Notes under the pieces: generated by a model
What the model was told of the DNA's origin: nothing
Database searches by the model: none
What the model saw: the letters and a program-made list of their open reading frames with translations, nothing else
Translations under genes and position numbers: made by a program
In this document: one piece after another, positions 47,037 through 59,544 of the stretch
Layout of the letters: every line of letters starts with the position of its first letter
Numbering within the stretch: the first letter of the stretch is position 1
Assembly: GCA_009760855.2 (NCBI GenBank)
Contig: WPIO01000090.1
Span: 620,001 to 684,000 of the forward strand
DNA from: Cristatella mucedo
Lineage: Eukaryota > Bryozoa > Phylactolaemata > Cristatellidae
Reading direction: 5' to 3'
DNA length: 64,000 nt

Positions 47037-47832
47037 TAAATCAGCCTATTTTCAGCTTCATAACATTGCTAAAATTAGGGCTTGTTTAGATAAGGATACC
47101 ACGTCCAAGTTGGTCCATGCATTCGTGACATCTCGTCTCGACTTCTGCAACTCACTGCTTACTGGCCTACCGGCATGTGCGATCAGGCGATTGCAGCCGG
47201 TGCAAAACTCTGCAGCTAGGCTTGTCTGTCGTGAGCGTCGCAGTTGCCACATTACTCCACTTCTCGCCGACCTGCACTGGTTACCAGTCAAGCAACGGAT
47301 TGACTTCAAGGTTTTGTCGCTCACTTTTAGGTCTCTTCATTCTATGGCTCCAGCCTATCTTTCAGATATACTACCCCATCAGGCAAAGCATCGTACCACT
47401 CGCTTTTCGGAATCCAACAGTCTAGAAATACCTCGTACAAACCTTAAATCCTTTGGAGACCGTGCATTTAGCTCGTATGCTCCCACAGCCTGAAACTCCC
47501 TCCCGACCTGCATCAGAACATCCCCTGACCTGACCACATTTAAAAGAAACTTTAAAACATACCTATTTAGGACAGCATTTAGTGGGTCCTTGTGATTCGT
47601 CCTCGATGTGCTTATGCGTGCTGACACTGTTCATGCTGCCACTAACCACATTTGCATGCTGACCCAGTGCATGTAACCCCTAACCATGTTATCCATTTTG
47701 TTTGTTTTTCAAGTGTGATTTTACTTACTATTCTATTGCGTATCACTTTGCAGCAAATGTAAAGAGCCTAGAAAGAGATTAAGTTCTCTGAGGGCGCTTT
47801 ATCAAGTGCAATATTATTATTATTATTAATAT
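47037..47832 (+). mobile_element. L2-A LINE, C-terminal domain to tail
   Basis: An open frame of 127 codons (47,110-47,493) starts at MVHAFVTSRLDFCNSLLTGL and reaches LPVKQRIDFKVL and LKSFGDRAFSSYAP. The 3'UTR, hairpin (GTAAAGAGCCTAGAAAGAGA...GAGGGCGCTTTATCAAGTGC) and ATTATTATTATTATTAA tail follow. 5'-truncated, lightly decayed and so comparatively young. Confidence 0.9.
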
Positions 47833-48718
47833 AGTTCCGTATTGTTTTGGCTATAAATTTAATTTCCATGTATGGGACAATTTATGCCTGCTGAACAGTG
47901 TGAAAGTGAGATGGATTATAAAAAAAATTTGCCTACGTGTTAATCATAAGAAATGCGGTTCTACAATTACATGTACAAATATTAAAACAATAATAAAACA
48001 TCACAATACTTAGTTTCTATTTTATTTGCACTAAAAGTATTGAGTTGAACTGATATTTGTATCTACATTCATTAAAATTATTTCAGCCAAAGTATTTAGC
48101 TTTCAATAGCTAGGTTATTGAAGCCTACATCTCTTCGATATGGCTGACCCCTGATACACCAGTTTAGAGTTGCAAGATACTTATCACCTAATCCTGATGC
48201 CTAGTTAACCATTAAAGAATCTCTCTCATTCATAGTAGAATTCTAAATATTCACCAAGCCCACTAAAGAAAATTACTGCCTGCTATGGTGGAGCTGACAC
48301 TGCTACAGATTTTTTAGCTCTGATCTACTACATTCTATATAATGAAGATCGTTTACTAACAACGTTTCGTGTGAACAATATTTAGGTATTCCCCAACACC
48401 CAGCTGTCTAATATTTCTAGGTGCGTATTCAGTTCCTAAATTTAGATTAATTTTTTCCATAATCAGGAACTAGTAAAATGTAACCATGGATTGTGTGACA
48501 CAAGCCAGCCAAGTAGTTATTGGCGCTTTATGATTCGGAAGCATCGATCGTTCACATCGGAGTGGAACCGTGATCACCACCTTGAAAAGATAGTGCATAA
48601 TATTTAAAACTATTTTTGGAATCTTAGGTTTATATAGCTAATGTTTCGATACTTCTGATACTGAATGCAAGCAATAAGCGTTGCAGTAAACATAACATTT
48701 GTGAAGGTACACTTTTAG
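47833..48718. other. Kinase intron 1, last part: nothing recognised
   Basis: AT-rich sequence leading to exon 2; no ORF or repeat supported. Confidence 0.5.
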
Positions 48719-48848
48719 GTCGGCTGAAGATCTTGAGACTGGACGCATGGTGGCTCTCAAGTATGTAAATTGGATCGACTGCAATCATCGTTCGGCTAGG
48801 CATGCATTAAGAGAAATCAAGTACTTGTCACTACTCAGGCGTGAAAAT
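48719..48848 (+). CDS. Kinase exon 2: VALK lysine and alpha-C helix
   Basis: Preceded by TTTTAG and followed by GTAAGT. It completes the Trp codon split by intron 1 and encodes SAEDLETGRMVALKYV, with the ATP-anchoring Lys, then ARHALREIKYLSLLRREN with the alpha-C Glu. No stops. It ends in phase 0. Confidence 0.9.
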
Positions 48849-49105
48849 GTAAGTGTAGCTGAGATGTGACGGCACACAGATATATTTCTCTCTATCTCCA
48901 CTTAGTAGTGAATTATATAAACCTTATTCAGCTTCATTCATATTAAAGAACAGATTCTGCTACAGCTCACGGTTTGCAGGCTCTCTACCAACTTTAAAAA
49001 TGGATGCATGTTAGAGAAATTATATTCAACTAACACTTAGGTTTCTTCTTAAACGGAGCTAATTGATTAATATAAATCCATTGTAAGCTCTTTACCATTG
49101 AAATG

Positions 49106-51125
49106 CAATGTATCTCCGTTAGTAACTCCACAAAGTCATAAAGACCATGTGGGTGTTACGCAAGAGAGTTTTGAATAACTCACTCACAGCATAAGCTGCT
49201 TTCGGTACGCATTCGGTAGCCAACAGACTTCGTCTCACGAAACAAAGAGAAATTTGGAAGCATAGCAGAGTCAGTCGAGCAGTTGAGGTAGTGAGTAGCA
49301 TAGAAGTAGCAGTTCAGGACCGCGGAAAAAGATGTGCCACAGTCGGCAGTTGGAGAGTAGATGTCCTTGCCTAAGAATTGTGGAAGCGAGTTCCACAGTC
49401 TAGGACCTGCAGAGCTAAAGCTTCTGTCGTCAACTGTCTTTAAGCAGAGGAATGGGACGGCTAATTTATTGTCCACACAGGACCTGAGGGCGCGAACAGA
49501 CTGGAACTGATGCAGCAGTTCAGCCAGGTACGAAAGAGCAAAGCCGTGGCAGACCTTGTGGATCAGCTTAAGAACTCTTTGTTCTGTATCCTTTGCTCAA
49601 CCGGCAACCATCCTAGCTCTTTCAGCAGAGGTGATACACACTCAAACCGCTGGGACTTGTAAACCAGCCTTGCAGCCATATTCATAGTCTGCTGCAGTGG
49701 CATAATAACTTTCCTTGGCAGCCCAGCCGAAAGGGAATTACAAAAATCAAGCCGAAACAGAAGTAAAGAGCTAGTTAAATTGTTTACAAGCCACTGTGGG
49801 AGACAGCTTCTAATATTGGATGGGGATCGGATGTGGTGGCTTGCTGTAGAGGCAGACTTCTGAATGAAGCTTTTGAAATTGAGGCAGCTGTCGAACACGA
49901 CACCTAGATTACGAGCACGTGGTAAAGGTCACACAATAGCATCGCCTATTAGAACAGTGAAGCCTTTTAATCCAGCCACACGCTTAGGGTGTCGAAAGCT
50001 TAGGTGAAGCAGTTCAGTTTTATCGTCATTAAATTTCAGGAAGTTTTCCGACATCCAGAATCGAATATCGGCAAGGCAAGCGTTCAGTTTTCTAGTTGCT
50101 GCAGCAGATTCCGACGGTTTAAATGACAAATACAGTTGAGTATCGTCAGCATAGAGGTGATATCCTATTCCACGGGCCTTTTTTCCTTTTCCCAGAGGTC
50201 GCGTATAAATGGAGAACTGCAAGGGACCGAGTACAGACCCTTGAGGGAATCCACAGGTGACCCTTCTCATGTCTGAGACCTGACCCACACACGACACGGA
50301 TTGAACACGATCAGACAAGTAGGATTTAAACCACGCCAGTGCTTCGTCTGCCAGGCTGATCGTTGTTCTCAGTCGTTCAAGCAGAATTTTGTGATCAATG
50401 GTGTCAAAGGCAGCAGACAGATATAGCAGAGCTAGGGCAATGACATTCCCGTCGTCCTTGCCATGTAGAATGTCATTGTTAATGTCACTGTCAATATGTT
50501 AATGTCAATGTCACTGTTAACACGGACGAGAGAAGCTTCAGTACGGTGCTGCTTCTCGAACCCTGATTAAAATGTTTCTGACATTCCGTTATTTTCAATA
50601 TGTTCAACTAGCTGCTTAGAAACAATTTTTTCAAGAATCTTTGATAAGAACGGAAGAAGGGAAACTGGACGATAGTTTGCTAGAACTTATGCATCTAATC
50701 CAGGCTTTTTAAGAATAGGTCTAACGATTGCCGACCTGAAGGACCTGGGGACAACCCCTTTTCCCAAAGAGGCATTAAAAATCTCGGTTATGGCAGGGCT
50801 AAGTTGGTCTGCAAGTTAAGACCACAGAGATGAAGGTATAGGTTTTTCAGGAGACGAGCTCTTTTTGCTAGACTTTTGTAAAACAGCCACATCACTGGCA
50901 GAAATATCGGAGAACCTTTTAAGAAAGGTCACAGGTCGAGGAACGAAAATTGCTTTGGTCAGTGGGCGCTTAATGGAGGCACGAATGCCCACAATTTTTT
51001 CAATAAAGAAGGCTGAAAACTTTTCAGCTGAGCCCTTAATATCTGGGGAGTCAGACCTCATAGCATTGGCCAGTAAATGGTTTACTGTCCTATAAATCTG
51101 GCGAGCTGAAATATGGTCGGCCTAG
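49106..51125 (-). mobile_element. L2-B LINE, long copy in kinase intron 2
   Basis: The 3' end lies at about 49,106 (AATGCAATGTATCTCC, reverse of the L2-B end, with a reduced ACATT tail). Reading the minus strand upward: WNSLPQFLGKD, FDSCLNFKSFIQKSAS, DDKTELLHLS, YADDTQLYLSF, QGSVLGPLQFS, LSDRVQSVSC, then NYRPVSLLPFLSKILEKIVS and the linker IKGSAEKFSAFFIEKIV. It is 2 kb long and intact in long stretches, with few frameshifts. 5'-truncated before the endonuclease. Confidence 0.92.
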
Positions 51126-52825
51126 TTTCAGTAGATTTACGGAGCAGCACTATTTTATATTATTATATTGTGTGCGCTTTTTAGAACCTATTGAGTAGTT
51201 ACAGTTTTATGAGCTAGTACAACCTTCAGGAAATACTGATCCCAAAAAACTCGATTAGGGTGGACAAAATTAGGCTGCTGCTACTAATAGGTTTGAATTG
51301 GATAACTAACGATTAACGATTCTAACCAAAGCCGGTAGAGTAAAGCCTATGCAAAATATAAAGTAGAAGTGCAGCGAGTAAATGTCAAAGTATTTAAACT
51401 GAGAATTTTTTTAAAGCATTCGCCAATATTAAAAACTCGCATCCATGATGAGGGTGTGGATATACAGCCAGGACAGACTGAACAATATCGTAAACATTCA
51501 CGTAGCTCTCAACATAATTTAGCAAGATAAAAAATCATACGTTAAAATCTGCCAAAAATAATCGACAATAGGTGAGTACATTACAATAAGTTTAAATCAA
51601 TGATTTGTTCAAAAATATTGATATGGGCTCTGCGATTAATAGTATTTTATTTAGTATCTACAAATGCTGGGGTTTCATTGAAGTTAGGGAAACAGTCTAG
51701 AACATTCCCTCTAAATATCATTCCGAATCATTACTGCAGGGATAGGCAAAAATATAAATTGTATCAATAAGTACTAAGCAACTAAAAAGTATAATAATGT
51801 TGAGCGCTGATAAAATAGCTTACTCTGATGCATTTATTCCTTTAGCCTGAGCAAATTCAGTCATGTAATTGTGTCCCACAAAAATAGGTTCCACTAATTC
51901 TATCTATAAGGATAAAGATATTGGACGGATTACACTATAATCAAATAAATTATTGTAGTACAATTTAAATTGGCCTGAAAAACTAAATGCACCTAAGAGA
52001 TAGCCAGGAGTTGAGTTTTTGTGTACGGCCGCTTATTATAGCTGACAAAGTGGCAACATTAATCATTGGCTACATCAATAGTCACTTAGGCTTAATCTAA
52101 GAAGACGGCATGCCGTATAACTTGATCTCGCTAATTTAGGAGCTCAGATTCATGTATTTGTATAAATCTGGTGCTCCTTGAGAAAAACCAGCATTAATAT
52201 GTGGGTAGGAATCTTGAAAATGTTAAAGTCACTGATTTCTTAATTCCTCAGACCAAAAAAGTTTAAAGTTAACGATATCCGCATGCCATTCGATCGCCTC
52301 AAATTGTTAGGGAATGGACATTGGAGAATATTTTATAGAATCATTAATAAGAGAAAGAGCACGATCCTTTAAGTGAGCTGGGTCAAGCACATTAGAAAGA
52401 TGTTGGTCAGTTGAATACACTGGGTAGTACAACTGTCTGCAGAGACATCAAAAGGAATGTAATCAAATAAACGAAGATCAAAACAATGCTAGATAAATTT
52501 GATGTAGGTGCCTGGTAGAGATGTAATTTAGCATTATTGGCATCTTGCTGGTGGATCTAGCAAAGAAGAAAACTCCAAAGACCTCTGCAGGTAAGAAAAG
52601 CTATTTGAAACTCAATAAATTCAGGTTCCAGAAAGAACTTCGAACTTGTCAGAGGTACGAAACTGAGAGCAATCTGGTGGATGAGTTAGCTTTGGGCTTC
52701 AAGTTAAGTAAATGTTAGCTATGCCTCACTCAAAGCAAACAGGTCAAGGCAGTTGTCGAAAATGGTTTCAACTATTATTTCTAGATCATAGCACATTTAA
52801 AGGTGGTTCGGGTTGCAAACATTAT
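51126..52825. other. Kinase intron 2: nothing recognised
   Basis: About 1.7 kb of AT-rich sequence with no supported gene. It was checked for the missing kinase exon without success before that exon was found at 59,489. Confidence 0.5.
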
Positions 52826-53020
52826 AAATGAATAAATAAAAAAATACTAACTGATTTATCATCATTTTTTGTGTAGCAAAACAAGAGCCCTCATGGCTAT
52901 CACCATAGCTTGCAGTGGCGACAAAGGGTCGCCAACCACAGGATTCAAACTCAGATCCCCTACCACCGGATTCGAACCCACATGCGAAAAAACCTCATTA
53001 CCTAGTAAGCCATTGCGATC
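52826..53020 (-). mobile_element. SINE-A, reverse copy
   Basis: AATAAATAAAAAAATA tail, TGATTTATCATCATTTTTTG, CATGGCTATCACCATAGCTT body and GGATTCGAACCC B box on the reverse strand. A short internal stutter repeats the B-box region (GGATTCAAACTC, then GGATTCGAACCC, about 40 bp apart). Confidence 0.8.
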
Positions 53021-53214
53021 ATCAGCTGAGGTGTTAAAAGGCAATCTATCTATCTAGCGAGGGAAATGTATTTGCTTTTAAGAGATCATGCTGACGACTC
53101 CAGATTATCGCGATTATACTAAGCAAGTGCGACCTTCAACTGATGTTGCCTTTAGCTTGTATTTCTAAGTCAATATTTAATCAAATAAATCTAGGCACGC
53201 TCTACCCAACACAG

Positions 53215-53325
53215 CTCTAGCTTAGGTCATGGACATAGACCAGAGGCCTTGTCGCAGGTTAATTACCCGAATAGAGAATAAGTTATCTTAGGGCGCATTA
53301 CAGATACTTAACATATTTATGTATG
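53215..53325 (+). mobile_element. SINE-B, worn copy
   Basis: Matches only the 3' half: CCCGAATAGAGAATAAGTTA, then CTTAGGGCGCATTACAGA. The head is barely visible. Confidence 0.45.
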
Positions 53326-53739
53326 CTTTTTATAATAGGGAAAGCATTTCCATGAGTATCATTTTGCAGGAAAAAGGTTTTCACAACCGTACTTGATTGG
53401 TTGGTTCCCTATTGGCTGTGAAGCTATGGTATGCTTGGGTGTAGACTGCAAAGGCCGAGAGTGTTTTAAGAGTAAGGATGCATGCCAACCGGAAAATGCT
53501 ATTTAAGCAGGACACACCCACTAGGCCAAGATAGAGTTTGAGCAATCTTATATTCAATGAAGCTGACTGGCACCCACCGGTAGCATGGACATATGGCAAC
53601 TGGACAATTTTTCTGAACACTAGCTAATTATAGGTTTTCAGTCAAATAAATTTAACGAGTTACGACCGACGGACAGGAGGATATGCTTTAGATCAACCAA
53701 GCATCAGCTAAGGGTAGGACCCAGCACTTTAATAAAAAT

Positions 53740-54590
53740 AATAATAATAAGAAGAAGAATGCACTTCATAAAGCGCCCTCAGAGAACTCAATCTCTTTCT
53801 AATCACTTTACATTTGCTGCAAAGGAAAATGCAATTAAGCAGTGAGTAATGTCATGCTTGATAAGCAACGAGAATAACAGGGTAAGGGGGTGACATGCAT
53901 AGGGTCAGCTTGTAAATGTGGTTAGTGGCAGCATGCACAGCATCAGCACATGAAGGAAGAATCACATGGACCCTACTAAATGCTGTCTTAAGTAAGTGTT
54001 TTTTAAGTTATTTTTAAATGTGGTCGGGTGAGGGGATGTTCAGACAAAGGTCGTGAGGGAGTTTCAGGCTTTGGGAGCATACAAACTAAGTACACAGTCA
54101 CCCAAAGATTTGAGGCTCGTACGAGGTATTGGTATATTGTTGGATTCCAAAAAGCGAGTGGTACGATGCTTAGCCTGATGTGGTAAAATATCGGATAGAT
54201 CGGCTGGAGCCATAGAATGAAGGGACCTAAAAGTGAGCGACAAAAGCTTGAAGACAATCGGTTTCTTGACTGGTAGCCATTGTCGGTCGGCGAGAAGTGG
54301 TGTGATGTGGCAAAGGAAATGCTCACAACAGATAAGCCTAGCTGCTGAGTTTTGCACCAGCTGCAATCACCTGCTTGCACATGCCAGTAGGCCAGTTACA
54401 GTGAGTTTTATAAGTCAAAACGGAATGACACGAATGCTCTTTGATGACCTCGAATGATCTTTGTCCATTCATGTCAACACTCTGGAGTCTCCCACTACGA
54501 TAGGACCTGAACCACTTCAGAGCCTTGCCAGTGATTTCCAGGTGAAGTGAAAGGAGCTACAGAAGAACTTTAAGATCTGTAGTTGTATCA
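53740..54590 (-). mobile_element. L2-A LINE with internal deletion
   Basis: Tail AATAATAATAAGAAGAAGAA, hairpin AAAGCGCCCTCAGAGAACTC, 3'UTR and C-terminal domain (reverse strand, LPVKKPIVFKLL). It then jumps near 54,430 to the mid-RT block (SVDMNGQ, KWFRSYRSGRL). It is cut at about 54,590, within the block equivalent to FDTTDHKVL, by a GC-rich insert. Confidence 0.8.
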
Positions 54591-55940
54591 CCGTCCCACA
54601 CTGCAAAAAACACCAGCCGTCGAGAAACACCACTAGTTTATTCATCCAAGCCCCAAGCCGGAGGAAGTGTCTCTCCCCTCCAGCATACGTTCGTCTGCTT
54701 CTGGCGTCTGAGGTACTCGAAGGCTGAGCTCTGATTTTTTACCTTAGCTGCTAAGGCCTAGCTACGCTCCGATTGGCTAGCCGATGGTCGGGAGGGCCAC
54801 CAGCCTAGTACTGGCAATTAACATTTAGGAGTTGTACTGTAGCCGGCTGGGGGTATGCATAAACAAAACCACATGCCCACCTGACCTGGAGATCAATCTA
54901 CTTTCCATTCTCCACTTTTTTCAGCAAGAAGGCTAAACAGTAAGCACATAGTCCTCATATGGTGCAGCTCAGCTCCCTTAATTAAGAAGCTAAGTAAAGG
55001 CTGCTCAGAGGAATTATTCGATCAAACAGTCTGTGACAACAAGCCGGCTGCCTTTGACATTCGCTTTCATGCGACGCCCGGCCACAAATTTCTCCATGAC
55101 TGGGACCTTGCCGGCCCGTGCAGTCTCTCAGCCTGCAGGTGTATCCCACACAGCCACCACTTTGCAAGCCACAATAGCGACTCCGGGCGTCTCAGCAGAG
55201 TCTCTGGTGGCAGCTGTCACGTCTCCAGACGCTGCCACAGTGTCTTTGAGAGCTGCCACATTTCCAACCTGTGCTGCATCCCCGACCAGCACCACATCTC
55301 CAATCTACGCCTCATCTCCGGCCTTTGCTGTGTCCTAGCCCGTAAGCATCACCGATGAGTCTCCGACCTTTGAAATGTCTCCGACTCGCACAGTCTCTAT
55401 GACTTGCCTAGCATCCCAGCCCACCGGCTTGTCGAAGGACAACGTCACATTCATGGCTTTTCCTGCCTCGAAGGTTGGGGCCTCGTTGAACACCATCGGC
55501 GAGTGGCAAACCATCGCAGCCTGGATCGCTGCCACCATGTGCCCCACGGTGGCGTCCTGGAGAAAAATTGTCGCCAGGCACGCCGTCGGCGATTGCTGAT
55601 GCCCCATCTGGTCCCGTCGGTCATTGCCCTCTCTTCGACGAGCGGTTACTAACTCAGTGCTCAGCTGCAGCTCTTTACCTACAGAGCTAGCCAGTTCTGT
55701 TACGAAAGCCTAACGAAGCAGATGGTAGTCATCTTTGATAATCTTTGACTGGTAAGAGTACACGTAGAATGCCCTTCCTCCCAGGAAGAGAGGCAGACAC
55801 TTTTACCAGACTGTTGGATTGAAGCTCAGCAGCTCAAGCCTTCGCTCTGATTCAAGCAGCCAAGTTTCGAAGTCATCAGCTACTTAAAAATGCTCAAGCT
55901 AAATTGCTGTAGGTCACTGCGACCAAAACCTGTTTCATCA
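54591..55940. mobile_element. GC-rich insert of uncertain origin, possible LTR-element remnant
   Basis: GC-rich block interrupting an L2-A LINE. Positions 54,602-54,859 look LTR-like on the reverse strand. The ends are TGCATACCCCCAGCC and GGCTGGTGTTTTTTGCA, an imperfect inverted pair, with an AATAAA signal 60 bp before the end. Next to it (55,033-55,607), frames on both strands stay mostly open and are Ala/Thr/Ser/Pro-rich on plus and Gly/Asp/Val-rich on minus, with a short-period SPT-type repeat. No gag, pol or host family was recognised. Fossil if it is an LTR element. Confidence 0.4.
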
Positions 55941-56339
55941 GATACAACTAAATTCCTGTAGCCTACGCACCATTTTGTATACAGTTGTTAGGAAAGAAGG
56001 TGTATCTAGATAGCTAATATTAGATTAGGGCTATATATCAGAATGTCCAGTGATAGGAATTCATGAACAATGTTTAGATATTGTATTATTATTTATTGTA
56101 GAATTATATACGGTTAACTACAGGCTCATTAATTCAATTTGGTGCCTGGATATTAGATAGAGTATTATTCAAGCATTATTTCAATTAGCAACTTGGGATG
56201 TAATTACTTATGAAGGAATAATTCTTGCTCACAACCAGACACTCAAAGCTGTACAGCATCCATTCTCACTCAAAGATTTTGACAGAATTATGACAATCTT
56301 AAAAATAATAGATTTTAGATATAAAACTCAATTTCTGTA
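55941..56339. other. Kinase intron 2: nothing recognised
   Basis: AT-rich sequence without a supported feature. Confidence 0.4.
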
Positions 56340-56615
56340 TAGTCATTTTACAGTTGTTGCAATGGAAACCGATCAAAGGATTCGTAGTAGCATGCTCAAT
56401 AAGCGACCAGAAAAAACATTGTTAGGGGTAAAATGCACAGCATAAGTGAGCAAGTATTGTTTGAGGTGGCTCGCACAGTGTTAACACTCATCAGCACATA
56501 CAGGACGAATGACTGAGATCCAGTAAATGCTGTGATGAATAAATGCCTTTTAAGTGCTTTTGAAAATGGCAGAGTCATAAGATGCAGCGATTCCCTCTAG
56601 GAGTGAGTTCGGGCG
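56340..56615 (-). mobile_element. L2-A LINE, 3'UTR/C-terminal fragment
   Basis: Reverse-strand match from TTTTACAGTTGTTGCAATGG through the GTGTTAACACTCATCAGCAC word to the KALKRHLFITAFTGS-type frame. It lacks hairpin and tail. Confidence 0.65.
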
Positions 56616-56616
56616 T

Positions 56617-57545
56617 GTGATTCTGAAATTTAAAAGGCCAAAGCTCAAAGTCGACTCTACAAGAACACACCACCCTTTGGATCTGGACGAAATACAGGTT
56701 TTGAGATTGAGAGTGACCTTTCCTCAGACAGACACATCACCTTCACAATCAAGTCTGCCTACATTTAGCCACATAAAATTGCTAACATCTGGGTATGTTA
56801 GACAGATATGTAGCCAGCCTTCCCAATCAACTGTACTAAAATAAATAAATAAATTAATTATTGGACAAATAAAAAAATAAATAATAAATAAATAAATAAT
56901 AAATAAATCAATCAATCATATAAACACAAGCTGATTTATCAGACTCTTTTTGCATAGCGATATAAGAGCTTTGCGGCTCTCACAACCACCTGAAGTAGCG
57001 ATTAAGGATCGCTCACTACATGATTCGAACCCACGACCTTGGGGCCCAGGTCGCGAAAAAAAACTGCTTTACCTAGTGAGCCTTCACGGCTCATTGTAAC
57101 AGGATAAGTATCGTACCACCAGTTTTCGGAATCCGGCTATTTATCCATACCCTGTACAAACCACTACTTCGGAGACCCTGCCTTTAGTTAGTATGCTCGC
57201 TAAGCCTTGAAAGCACTCCCGAGTTGAGGCACAACAGGGCCTGCCTTGACCAGATTTAAAGATAAACTAAAAACGCAACCTATTCGGGACTGCATTTTGT
57301 GGGTTCCTCTGATTCAACTTTTATGTTCTAGTGCATGTTGACAGAGCATGCTGCGTGAGCATGCTGCCATTGACCATACTTGCAGGCTGACCATGTTCCT
57401 GTCGCCAATATAAGGGTGTATGTTGCTGTTTATTAAGAATGTTGCGACTCAATGTTTCAATGTGTTTCCTTTTGCAGCATATGTAAAGTAATTAGAAAGA
57501 GGTTGAGTTTTCTGAGGGTGCTTTATCAAGTGTGTTATTGGTAAA
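56617..57545 (+). mobile_element. L2-A LINE, split by a SINE-A
   Basis: The first part (56,617-56,835) encodes the FKRPKLKV to SHIKLL segment after DDKT. After the SINE (56,839-57,093) the LINE resumes at the KYRTTSFR-like block and runs through the C-terminus, 3'UTR, hairpin (GTAAAGTAATTAGAAAGAGG... GAGGGTGCTTTATCAAGTGT) and a short tail. LINE sequence between the two parts is missing, so a deletion accompanied or preceded the SINE. Confidence 0.75.
56839..57093 (-). mobile_element. SINE-A, reverse copy with long tail
   Basis: An AAATAAATAAAT-type tail of about 90 bp (56,839-56,925), then CTGATTTATCAGACTC, GCGGCTCTCACAACCACCTG, GATTCGAACCCACGACC (B box) and CTTCACGGCTCA at the head. Confidence 0.85.
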
Positions 57546-57549
57546 ATAA

Positions 57550-58520
57550 TTTCAAACTTTAGGAGCATAACAATTGAAGCAACTGTCTCCAAAAGATTTC
57601 ATGTTTGCACAAGCTTTAGGGAATCATTTAATTGTGAAAAGCTGATGGCAACATTTAAAACTGATTGAAGAGGCAATTTGATAAGTAGACTGGAGCAAAA
57701 AATAGGGTCCTCAATGAGAGTGAACAATGTTGAAGTTGATGCGTTGCTTGACTGGAAACCAGTGCAGGTTGGCTGGAAGTGGTGTGATAAGTCACTTTAA
57801 ATCTCACGACAGACAAGCCTGGCTGCAGATTTTCGCACCAGCTGTGAGGAGCTAGTCGCACAGGCAGGTAGACCAGCAACCAGTGGGTTACATAAGTCAA
57901 GAAGGGATACAACAAATGCATATAACAACTTATAAGTTTTACCCCTGTCTTAACAAGTCTAAATATTGCTAAGTTTATGTCGCTGCAGGTTAGCAAGCTT
58001 AACAGTAGAGTGGATGCGATCGTTTAATGAAATGCCATTGTAAAACGTTATACCTATATTTAGTGCCGAATCAACAAAAGAAACGGTGGGTGAACCTATT
58101 TCAACATGTAGCTTTTGCAATTAGTAAGTGAGCTTGGTTTGCTCGGAACTAGTAAATTGGTTGAGTCATAGAAATTAGTAAATTTTGCTGCATGACGTGT
58201 TAATACAATGCCAGACATGCAGTGAGGGAGTTAAAAGATTTCGACAGGCTGGAAGTGCTTATAGGATCAAAGTAAAAGTACAGGTGACAGTCATATGCAT
58301 TAAAGAGAAGGTCAAACATTTTGCCTGGCAGTTGAATCAAACTTTGGAACATGACATCTACCTTTTGACCTGATTGAACAGGAGGTATTCTGGAATAGCC
58401 AATTATGAGCAATACCTTTTCCAATGTCTGAGTCACACTGTGTTTGTCCATATTGTATACTTATTCAAAGGTGCACGCTCATTAAGCTTGTTAGCTAGTG
58501 TCGTGTTGGAGCTATCTACC
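57550..58520 (-). mobile_element. L2-A LINE fragment
   Basis: Reverse strand: NFKL-type C-terminal start, LVSSQATHQLQHCSLSLRTL (the VKQRI-equivalent region), then the EDKIDD and FYFDPISTSSL (YADD-downstream) blocks near 58,260. The 3' end is missing. Old and diverged. Confidence 0.7.
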
Positions 58521-58564
58521 AATGATGACAGATCGGAGGGAAGACTGAGTAGGACATTTTAGGC

Positions 58565-59420
58565 ACATTACAGTTGCTGCAAAGGAAATACGATCGAATG
58601 GTTAGTGCTAGCATGCCCATCGACGAGAATAACAGGGTTAGGGTGACTTGCACAGTGTCGGCACGCTGGTTTGGTCAGTGGCAGCATACAGTGTCAGCAC
58701 ACATATGTATACAAAGTTGGAATCGTGGGGAAAAACTAAATGCTGTGATAGATGTTTTCAATTTGTTTGTAAATGTAGTGAAGTCAGACGATGAGGTCAC
58801 GAACTTGAGAGTGGGTTCCATGCTTCGGGAGCATACGAATTGGTGCATGCTCTCCAAAGTATTTGGGTTTCAACAAGGTATTTAGCCAGTTAGATCCCAA
58901 AAAGCTGCTGTACAATGATTAGGCAAGTGGGGCAGTAAATTAGTAGGCTGAATCGTAAGAATAAAACGACCTGAAAGTCAGTGACAAAACCTCGAAGTCG
59001 ATGCTTTGCTTAGCTGAAAGCCAGTGCTGGTCAGCGAGAAGTGGTGCGATGTGGCAACTGCCAAGCTCGCAACGAACAAGCCTAGCTGCAGACCTTTGCA
59101 TCATCTATAAGCCCAGGATAGCACAGGACGGCAAATCAGGAAGAAGTGACCTACAGAAGTCAAGAAGAGATGTTAAAAATGCACGGACAAGCCTAGGTAT
59201 GCAATTCCTGTTTTAAAATGCCCAAATTTTAGCGATTTTGTGTAGGTGAAATGTAGACTGGATTTCTGAATTGATCTGATCGTCTAAGAAAATCTAATTC
59301 GCAATATGACTCCCAGATTTAGTACCAGCTCCATATATTCTGATAGCGACGATGTTGAGTGTTAGCCTTTTCCATTTCTGAATCAAACTTCTTCAATAAA
59401 TGTTTAACAATGCAGGTATT
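58565..59420 (-). mobile_element. L2-A LINE fragment
   Basis: From CACATTACAGTTGCTGCAAA (3'UTR) through the C-terminal domain (a LPAKQSIDFEVL-type frame) to the post-YADD region at about 59,400. The hairpin is missing. It lies in tandem with the preceding LINE piece on the same strand. Confidence 0.75.
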
Positions 59421-59488
59421 TCCTTCGCTTCGATTAATATTGTAGAGTTGCTGATTTTAGGAATAACAAGTTACGGTGACATTTTCAG

Positions 59489-59544
59489 ATAATGAGCATC
59501 AACAAAGTCATCGGAGAGAAGTTCCAAGACATACCGAAATGTGT
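59489..59544 (+). CDS. Kinase exon 3: beta4-beta5 segment
   Basis: A 56-bp exon after TTTTCAG, encoding IMSINKVIGEKFQDIPKC plus two bases, then a GTATCT donor. It enters in phase 0 and leaves in phase 2, exactly what exons 2 and 4 require. The content matches the MAPK stretch between the alpha-C helix and the hinge (I-V-x-L-x-x-V...D-x-x-x-V), a few residues shorter than usual. Found by eye because the gene lacked this piece. Confidence 0.7.

Noticed and set aside
56340-57545. Twin-priming inversion of one LINE
   Set aside because: The inverted left part is 3'-end sequence also present in the right part, so these are two insertions, not one inverted 5' segment.
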